A DNA stretch of 9,016 bases from an uncultured Clostridia bacterium (GTDB taxonomy: Bacteria > Bacillota > Clostridia > Oscillospirales > Ruminococcaceae): NCBI GenBank assembly GCA_947302065.1, contig CAMYUO010000046.1:1-9016 (forward strand), given 5' to 3'. This document shows, piece by piece, positions 5,371 through 9,016 of this stretch. Each line of letters opens with the position of its first letter. Position 1 is the first letter of the stretch. A program made the position numbers and the translations under genes. The notes under the pieces are model-generated. The model saw nothing but the letters and a program-made list of their open reading frames with translations, had not been told where the DNA came from and searched no databases.

Positions 5371-6933
5371 ATGAGCAGCAACAGATTTCCAACGCTTGCA
5401 CAGGTAAAAGAGATGAAAGTCAGCCACGGCAATATCATTGCTTTTGAACGCCACGGCAGCCAACACGGCATGATGGCTTTCAGCGGCACGAGCGATACTT
5501 ACACGCTCAAAGAGCAGGACGGACAGTACGTTATACTCTATGTCCACAGCAGTGAGATGGACGGCACAACGGAAACGCTTTACAGAGCCGATGCCGATGC
5601 CCTGCAAAAGCTCACCGAGATAGCGGACAGGGAAAACCTCTATGCGTGGGGAGAGATGCACATTGACCCCGCCGACGATAAGCGCCCTGTTGTGTTCGAC
5701 TATTCCTCTTCGCTGAGTATGTGCATCGTCACCGATGACCGATATGCCAACAGGTTCTATATCAACTGCGAGACCGCACGCTACTACGGAGGCGGCAGCG
5801 TCATCGACGAGCTGACCGATATTATTTACAGCTATGTTACCGACGAGCGCAAGCTCGACGAGAAGAGCTTTCCGCCGACAGACCCTCGTGTCATCGCATT
5901 CAAAAAACAGATGTTCACAACAATGGCGGCATCACCCGAAACATCGGGCTGGACCTGTCCGCAGTGCAATCTGAAAGGCAACCGAACGAATTTCTGTCAG
6001 AGCTGCGGCACGCCGAAACCCGATCCTGCGGCTGCAAAACCCGAACCGCAGGGCGAGCCCGAGAGCGATTGGAAATACGACGGCGGCGAGTGGAAATGCC
6101 CCAAGTGTAACGGCGAGGGCAATACAGGCAAGTTCTGCCTTACCTGCGGCAGCTGGAGACCCGACCTCGACCCCGATAAAGACAAAAAGCCCGAACCCGA
6201 GCCGCAGCAGCCTGCTTTCCCGATGGTGAACGGTATGATGAAGGCAATGGGCTTGCTGCCCAAGGATAAGCCCGACGAGCAGCTCACAGCAGCGCTTGCA
6301 AAACAGACAGCTCACGGAAAGCTTATAAGTTTCAAGTCGAGCGGCTGGTCAAACGGCATGGCGATGAACAGCCATCAGGAAAACAGTACCACTGCCAAGT
6401 GGGAAGAGGACGGCAGCGTGACCGTCACGATATATTTTCAGCAGGGCGTGAGCGATGCAAGTATATCGGAATATAAAGCGAGCGAAAAGGCAGCAGCCGA
6501 GCTTGAAGCGTTCATCAGAGAGTGCGGTATCGCAGACCTTGCAGACCTCAAATATGAACGTTCAAAAGACCCGTTCGCAGGCATGACCGATTCATCGGGC
6601 GGCTCAACATACAGCATAATGTTCGACGATTCATCTGTCGGCGGAGAAAGCAAAGCTGCTTTTTCTATCGACCCTGCGGCTGTCAGCCAGCACGGCGGCG
6701 GAGAGATCAACGCCAGACTGCGTGACCTGACACAGCGCCTCTGCACAGAGAGTACGCTGGTTTCCGCACGCACCGAGCCGTATGAGCAGTATAAGTCGCC
6801 GATGTTCGGAGGCTTTATGGGCATGGGTATGCTCATGCAGCAGCAAAGCGGTACAGCGTGGACGTGCAGCGAGTGCGGACACGAATGCAGCGGCGGCAAA
6901 TTCTGCAACAATTGCGGCAGTCCTAAAAAGTGA
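5371..6933 (+). CDS. Duplicated-domain protein with three zinc ribbons, function unknown
   Basis: I do not recognise this 520-residue protein. It has no signal peptide or membrane segment, so it is probably cytoplasmic. Two related domains of about 145 residues are visible, at 18-162 and 314-463. Each opens with HG(N/K)(I/L)I(A/S)F, then a GM pair, a DG-x-V strand, an Ala-rich helix and a late GGG motif before a final helix. Between them lie two zinc ribbons: C196/C199/C209/C212 and C243/C246/C256/C259, each with W two residues before the first Cys and GN-x3-FC before the second pair, joined by Pro/Glu/Lys linkers. A third ribbon, C499/C502/C512/C515, ends the protein after a Met/Gly/Gln-rich stretch (477-493). 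AGGGGAGGG (5356-5364) lies 6 nt before the ATG. It follows the antiporter by 48 bp and precedes the EFR1-like gene by 37 bp, so co-transcription is likely, but this does not define its role. The pattern suggests a scaffold or binding protein. Confidence 0.85.
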   Translation: MSSNRFPTLAQVKEMKVSHGNIIAFERHGSQHGMMAFSGTSDTYTLKEQDGQYVILYVHSSEMDGTTETLYRADADALQKLTEIADRENLYAWGEMHIDPADDKRPVVFDYSSSLSMCIVTDDRYANRFYINCETARYYGGGSVIDELTDIIYSYVTDERKLDEKSFPPTDPRVIAFKKQMFTTMAASPETSGWTCPQCNLKGNRTNFCQSCGTPKPDPAAAKPEPQGEPESDWKYDGGEWKCPKCNGEGNTGKFCLTCGSWRPDLDPDKDKKPEPEPQQPAFPMVNGMMKAMGLLPKDKPDEQLTAALAKQTAHGKLISFKSSGWSNGMAMNSHQENSTTAKWEEDGSVTVTIYFQQGVSDASISEYKASEKAAAELEAFIRECGIADLADLKYERSKDPFAGMTDSSGGSTYSIMFDDSSVGGESKAAFSIDPAAVSQHGGGEINARLRDLTQRLCTESTLVSARTEPYEQYKSPMFGGFMGMGMLMQQQSGTAWTCSECGHECSGGKFCNNCGSPKK

Positions 6934-6957
6934 TAAAACTGATATCTGAACCAAAAC

Positions 6958-6964
6958 GGAGGTG
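6958..6964 (+). promoter_or_regulatory. Ribosome binding site of the EFR1-like gene
   Basis: GGAGGTG lies 6 nt before ATG 6971. An in-frame GTG at 6962 overlaps this site and is therefore rejected as the start. Confidence 0.75.
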
Positions 6965-6970
6965 CTTGTA

Positions 6971-7756
6971 ATGATAGTTTTTTTCAGCGGAACAGGCAAC
7001 AGCGAGTATTGCGCGAGATATATCGCAAAGCTCATCGGTGACGATGTCATCGACAGCGCACAGTTCATCAGGAACAAACAGATAGCACAGCTCGTGTCGG
7101 AAAAGCCGTGGGTGTTCGTGACCCCGACTTATGCGTGGAAGATACCGAAAGTTTTCACGAGCTTTGTCAGACAAAGCAGTCTCACAGGCTGCAAAAGCGC
7201 CTATTTCGTCATGACCTGCGGCGGCTCTGTCGGCGGTGCAGCAAGCGGCGCTCTTGCGCTGTGTAAAGAAAAAGGTCTGCGCTTCAAAGGGCTTATGCCG
7301 ATAGTTATGCCCGAAAATCTTATCACGATGTTCAAAGCTCCCGAGCCCGACGAGGCGGAAAAGATAATCGAAAAAGCGACTCCCGTTATCGAAAAGGCAG
7401 CCGAGCTTATCAAAGCGGGCAAGCCGTTTGAAAAGCTCAAGTATAACTTCCTCGGCTTTCTCGAAAGCGAGCTTTCAAACCCGCTTTTCTATAAGGCTGC
7501 GACCAACGCTAAAAAGTTCTATGCCACCGATGAATGCGTAGGCTGCGGTCTTTGTGAGCAGCGATAATACTAATCTCAGTTAAGTATTATAAATTGCGTT
7601 ATGGGCAACATCACCATGCAGAACGGTAAGCCGAAATGGGCTGATAACTGCACACAGTGTATGGCGTGCATCGCACGCTGTCCTAAGCAGGCTATCGAGT
7701 ACGGAAAGTCCTCGATAGGAAAGACCCGTTATGTCTGCAAACACTTTGAAGGCTGA
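6971..7756 (+). pseudogene. EFR1-family flavodoxin/4Fe-4S ferredoxin, interrupted by a 30-nt insert
   Basis: The gene encodes a flavodoxin-like domain joined to a C-terminal two-cluster ferredoxin, as in the EFR1 family of anaerobes, presumably for electron transfer. Residues 1-198 (6971-7564) start with the FMN phosphate loop FFSGTGNSEYCA and contain TPTYAWKIP (51-59) and TCGGSVGGA (82-90). The first cluster motif begins with C189, C192 and C195. Translation then hits TAA at 7565-7567. After a palindromic insert the same frame resumes at 7595 with the fourth cysteine and 53 further codons. These hold the second cluster motif C-x2-C-x2-C-x3-CP (cysteines at 7649, 7658, 7667 and 7679) and end at TGA 7756. 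Without the insert the product would be 251 residues, normal for the family. As read, the 198-residue product lacks one complete cluster and part of another. The downstream part has no SD, so separate translation looks unlikely. The intact downstream motifs suggest a recent disruption, or a mechanism that bypasses it. Confidence 0.82.
7564..7593. repeat. 30-nt palindromic insertion inside the EFR1-like gene
   Basis: ATAATACT (7564-7571) is the exact reverse complement of AGTATTAT (7583-7590). Allowing one bulged A, the stem extends by two pairs around a TCTCAG loop; AAA follows. The codons between the third and fourth cysteines of the first cluster motif span 39 nt instead of 9, so the excess is exactly 30 nt, and the insert is therefore in phase. 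It adds two in-frame TAA codons (7565-7567 and 7571-7573). Composition is about 83% AT against a GC-balanced gene. No clear target-site duplication is visible, and the exact edges are uncertain by a few bases. It looks like a very small palindromic mobile repeat, but only one copy is in this window. Confidence 0.7.
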
Positions 7757-7815
7757 ACAGGCATCAGAAAAGCGGATAAATCTCGGAAAAATGTAGATAT
7801 TTTACTGCTCCGCAG

Positions 7816-7844
7816 TTGACAAAGATTTCTAATTGGTATATAAT
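7816..7844 (+). promoter_or_regulatory. Perfect sigma-A promoter of the MarR operon
   Basis: TTGACA (7816-7821) and TATAAT (7839-7844) are both exact consensus, with the optimal 17-bp spacer. Transcription should begin near 7851, giving a leader of about 34 nt before the MarR start. Such a strong core promoter in front of a regulator suggests repression, probably by the regulator itself. Confidence 0.88.
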
Positions 7845-7855
7845 AGATATTATTA
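7841..7855. promoter_or_regulatory. Candidate MarR operator
   Basis: TAATA-GATAT-TATTA is an inverted repeat with 5-bp arms overlapping the -10 box and the expected transcription start, a usual place for MarR autorepression. The sequence is AT-rich and could be chance. Confidence 0.3.
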
Positions 7856-7884
7856 GGAGAATACAAATACAGGAGATGATCAAA

Positions 7885-8331
7885 ATGACTAACAGAACAG
7901 CAAAACAGGAATGTGTCGTTAAACTCTGCGAGATCTATCCGGCATACAGAAGAGTGCTGTGCGGTCTTTTTGACAAAAAAGAGTTCAAGTTCACCAAAAC
8001 TCAGCAGCTCATTATCCTGACACTGTGGCTGTACGGCACATTGTCGCTCAACGAGCTTTCTGACAGGATCTGCACATCTAATGAGCAGGCTACAAGAGCA
8101 GTCGGTCAGCTTGTTAAAACAGGTTATGTTTCAAGGGTCAAGAACGAGAATAACCGCCGTGAAATAGAGATAAGTCTGACAGAGGCTGCCGAAAATGTCG
8201 TTAAAGAGTCGCTGGATAAGGCGATCAAGCGCCTTCCCAAGAGTATCGAATCGCTCAGCGACGAGGACGCAAGAACTGTCTGTGAGTGTATCGATAAGAT
8301 CGGCGATATAATCATGAGAATGGGCTATTGA
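7885..8331 (+). CDS. MarR-family winged-helix transcriptional regulator
   Basis: A 148-residue DNA-binding protein, expected to act as a homodimer that represses nearby genes until a ligand or oxidant releases it. The layout is typical of the family: N-terminal helices (1-30) for dimerisation, then a winged helix from about 36 to 100 with TKTQQLIILTLWLYG, the recognition-helix segment TSNEQATRAVGQLVKTGYV (64-82) and the wing NNRREIEISLTEAA (89-102), ending in a dimerisation helix. The start at ATG 7885 is chosen because AGGAG (7871-7875) lies 9 nt upstream; earlier in-frame starts fall on the SD (7876) or on the promoter -35 box (7816). Cysteines C10, C15, C26, C63, C133 and C135 are present, but redox sensing cannot be inferred from them alone. 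The gene shares a strong promoter with the downstream small protein, 14 bp away, and the operon may be its main target. Confidence 0.88.
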   Translation: MTNRTAKQECVVKLCEIYPAYRRVLCGLFDKKEFKFTKTQQLIILTLWLYGTLSLNELSDRICTSNEQATRAVGQLVKTGYVSRVKNENNRREIEISLTEAAENVVKESLDKAIKRLPKSIESLSDEDARTVCECIDKIGDIIMRMGY

Positions 8332-8345
8332 CCCAAGAGGACTTT

Positions 8346-8552
8346 ATGAACAGCAAAGATCATAAGAAAAAACGTGTGCAGGGCAGCTGTGATACCTGTA
8401 CGAATTACGCATATGATGAGGACTATGAGCAGTATGTCTGCCTGGTCGATCTCGACGAGGACGAGTATTATCGTTTCCTCAACGAGCCGAACTATGCCTG
8501 CCCGTATTATCGCCTCGATGATGAGTACGGCATCGTAAGAAAACAGAATTAA
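8346..8552 (+). CDS. Small four-cysteine protein, DUF6472-like
   Basis: A 68-residue acidic protein after a short basic N-terminus (KDHKKKR). It holds C15-x2-C18, C32 and C52, spaced so that one metal ion could be bound, plus DLDEDEYYRFL (35-45) and a final CPYYRLDDEYGIVRKQ. These features match my recollection of the DUF6472 family, found in Clostridia and of unknown function. AAGAGG (8335-8340) lies 5 nt before the ATG; the TTG at 8328, overlapping the MarR stop, is a less likely start. It is the second gene of the MarR operon and is followed by a strong terminator. No catalytic motif is visible. Confidence 0.75.
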   Translation: MNSKDHKKKRVQGSCDTCTNYAYDEDYEQYVCLVDLDEDEYYRFLNEPNYACPYYRLDDEYGIVRKQN

Positions 8553-8559
8553 AATGCAA

Positions 8560-8599
8560 AAAAGTGCTTGTTCAGTCTTGACAAGCACTTTTGTTTGTG
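8560..8599 (+). terminator. Terminator of the MarR/DUF6472 operon
   Basis: AAAAGTGCTTGT (8560-8571) is the exact reverse complement of ACAAGCACTTTT (8581-8592), with a 9-nt loop and a TTTTGTTTG tail. A-rich flanks on the left mean it could also work on the opposite strand. Its right arm overlaps the -35 region of the tRNA promoter. Confidence 0.85.
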
Positions 8600-8606
8600 G
8601 TATAAT
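8578..8606 (+). promoter_or_regulatory. Perfect sigma-A promoter of tRNA-Ser
   Basis: TTGACA (8578-8583) and TATAAT (8601-8606) are exact consensus with a 17-bp spacer, and TGG directly before the -10 box gives an extended -10. Transcription should begin near 8613, about 35 nt before the mature tRNA, leaving a 5' leader for RNase P. The -35 box lies partly in the loop and partly in the right arm of the preceding terminator. Confidence 0.88.
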
Positions 8607-8647
8607 AATTAAGCTGTAGTTATAGAACTGCACAAATAGTAAACTGT

Positions 8648-8740
8648 GGAGAAGTCGCCTAGCCCGGTTTATGGCGCACGACTGGAACTCGTGTATGGGT
8701 TGATAGCTCATCGAGGGTTCGAATCCCTCCTTCTCCGCCA
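8648..8740 (+). tRNA. tRNA-Ser, anticodon GGA
   Basis: The acceptor stem GGAGAAG (8648-8654) pairs with CTTCTCC (8730-8736); discriminator G and an encoded CCA follow. The D arm has GCC/GGC. The anticodon stem CACGA/TCGTG closes a CTGGAAC loop with anticodon GGA at 8684-8686, reading UCC and UCU serine codons. A long variable arm (ATGGG/CTCAT) is typical of class II serine tRNAs. The T arm is GAGGG-TTCGAAT-CCCTC. All stems are intact. Confidence 0.96.
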
Positions 8741-8762
8741 GTGCACAGCGTGCACTTGCAAT

Positions 8763-8798
8763 TCCGCCTTTGGGATATTCCCGAGGGCGGATTTTTTT
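8763..8798 (+). terminator. Terminator of the tRNA-Ser transcript
   Basis: A 13-bp stem (8763-8775 with 8779-8791, including two G-T pairs) with a 3-nt TAT loop is followed by seven Ts (8792-8798). A smaller hairpin, GTGCAC-AGC-GTGCAC (8741-8755), lies between the tRNA CCA end and this stem and may guide 3' trimming. Confidence 0.9.
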
Positions 8799-8919
8799 GT
8801 TTGACGGCGGGTCGGATATTGTGATAAGCCCGAATATAAGACTGATGATCGGCGTGTAGGCTCGTTCAACGAGCGTAACAGCAAACACTATGAGCGTTCG
8901 GATCGTATACATTCAAACC
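8799..8919. other. Gene-free stretch after the tRNA
   Basis: I see no supported gene. A reading frame on the minus strand starts at 8912 with a short hydrophobic stretch, but it runs on through the tRNA and into the DUF6472 gene, and no SD is visible, so it is not credited. GTTCAACGAGCGTAAC and related short palindromic runs are not long enough to call. Confidence 0.5.
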
Positions 8920-8958
8920 GCACCTGTACCCTGAAAAAATGGGTATAGGTGCCTTTTT
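8920..8958 (+). terminator. Second intrinsic terminator downstream of the tRNA
   Basis: GCACCTGTACCC (8920-8931) pairs with GGGTATAGGTGC (8941-8952), twelve pairs with one wobble, around a 9-nt A-rich loop, followed by CTTTTT. The left flank has only a short A run, so the + strand is the likelier direction. No gene immediately upstream explains it; it may back up the tRNA terminator or end an unseen small RNA. Confidence 0.7.
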
Positions 8959-8970
8959 CTGCGCCAATTT

Positions 8971-9011
8971 TGCGGCTTGATGTTGTTTATGCAACACCGC
9001 GTCGCATTTTT
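8971..9011 (+). terminator. Terminator-like hairpin at the window end
   Basis: TGCG (8971-8974) pairs with CGCA (9003-9006), GC with GC inside it, and TGTTG (8981-8985) with CAACA (8992-8996), with small bulges; TTTTT follows at 9007-9011. The imperfect stem makes this tentative. Confidence 0.35.
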
Positions 9012-9016
9012 GTTGC

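Noticed and set aside
5941..6160. Eukaryotic RanBP2 zinc finger acquired by transfer
   Set aside because: The W-x-C-x2-C outline is similar, but such ribbons with FC-x2-CG endings are common in Clostridia, and the base use matches the neighbours.
7595..7756. Independent small ferredoxin gene starting at ATG 7601
   Set aside because: There is no SD before it, it begins within a cluster motif and it continues the upstream frame, so it is the tail of the broken EFR1-like gene.
7816..7884. N-terminal extension of the MarR protein from a TTG at 7816
   Set aside because: The TTG is the first half of the consensus -35 box and the extension spans the promoter; AGGAG at 7871 points to the ATG at 7885.
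8325..8912. 195-residue minus-strand reading frame
   Set aside because: It runs antisense through the tRNA-Ser and the DUF6472-like gene; the middle is the familiar false peptide from the complement of a tRNA-Ser. Only the first 35 codons are outside known features and they lack an SD.

Overview
The window reads as ordinary chromosome of a low-to-mid-GC Clostridia, most like a Ruminococcus-type Oscillospiraceae. This is an inference from a GH5 cellulase with a low-complexity linker, a DUF6472-type small protein, an EFR1-type ferredoxin/flavodoxin, strong AGGAGG-like ribosome sites and consensus sigma-A promoters. Every supported gene is on the + strand. I see no CRISPR array, prophage, integrase or full insertion sequence.

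Layout. 1-1710: the 3' end of a CCA tRNA nucleotidyltransferase overlaps a VanZ-like membrane protein gene, followed by the MTA/SAH nucleosidase mtnN. 1828-3231: a surface lipoprotein GH5 (GH5_2-like) endoglucanase with a Ser/Asp then Thr/Lys/Pro linker of about 135 residues. 3248-3799: hypoxanthine phosphoribosyltransferase (hpt). 3800-4071: a structured gene-free stretch with a G/C-rich hairpin, a perfect 16-bp AT-rich inverted repeat, and an intrinsic terminator 33 nt upstream of the next start codon. 4072-5322: a CPA2-type monovalent cation/proton antiporter with a TTG start. 5371-6933: a protein with an internally duplicated unknown domain and three W-x-C-x2-C zinc ribbons. 6971-7756: an EFR1-type flavodoxin/ferredoxin gene broken by a 30-nt palindromic insert carrying in-frame stops. 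7816-8552: a MarR regulator and a small four-cysteine DUF6472-like protein behind a perfect TTGACA-N17-TATAAT promoter. 8560-8798: a terminator, a second perfect promoter overlapping it, a tRNA-Ser(GGA) and the tRNA terminator. 8799-9016: no gene that I can support, but two more terminator-like hairpins.

Most genes are housekeeping or common accessory functions: tRNA maturation, salvage of MTA/SAH and hypoxanthine, cellulose or beta-glucan hydrolysis, and ion homeostasis. I do not see a convincing new multi-gene system. The items most worth a second look are (i) the short palindromic insert that splits a [4Fe-4S] motif while leaving the rest of the gene intact and in frame, (ii) the apparent attenuator leader of the antiporter, (iii) the duplicated-domain zinc-ribbon protein, and (iv) the intergenic hairpins after hpt, which look like dispersed repeats.
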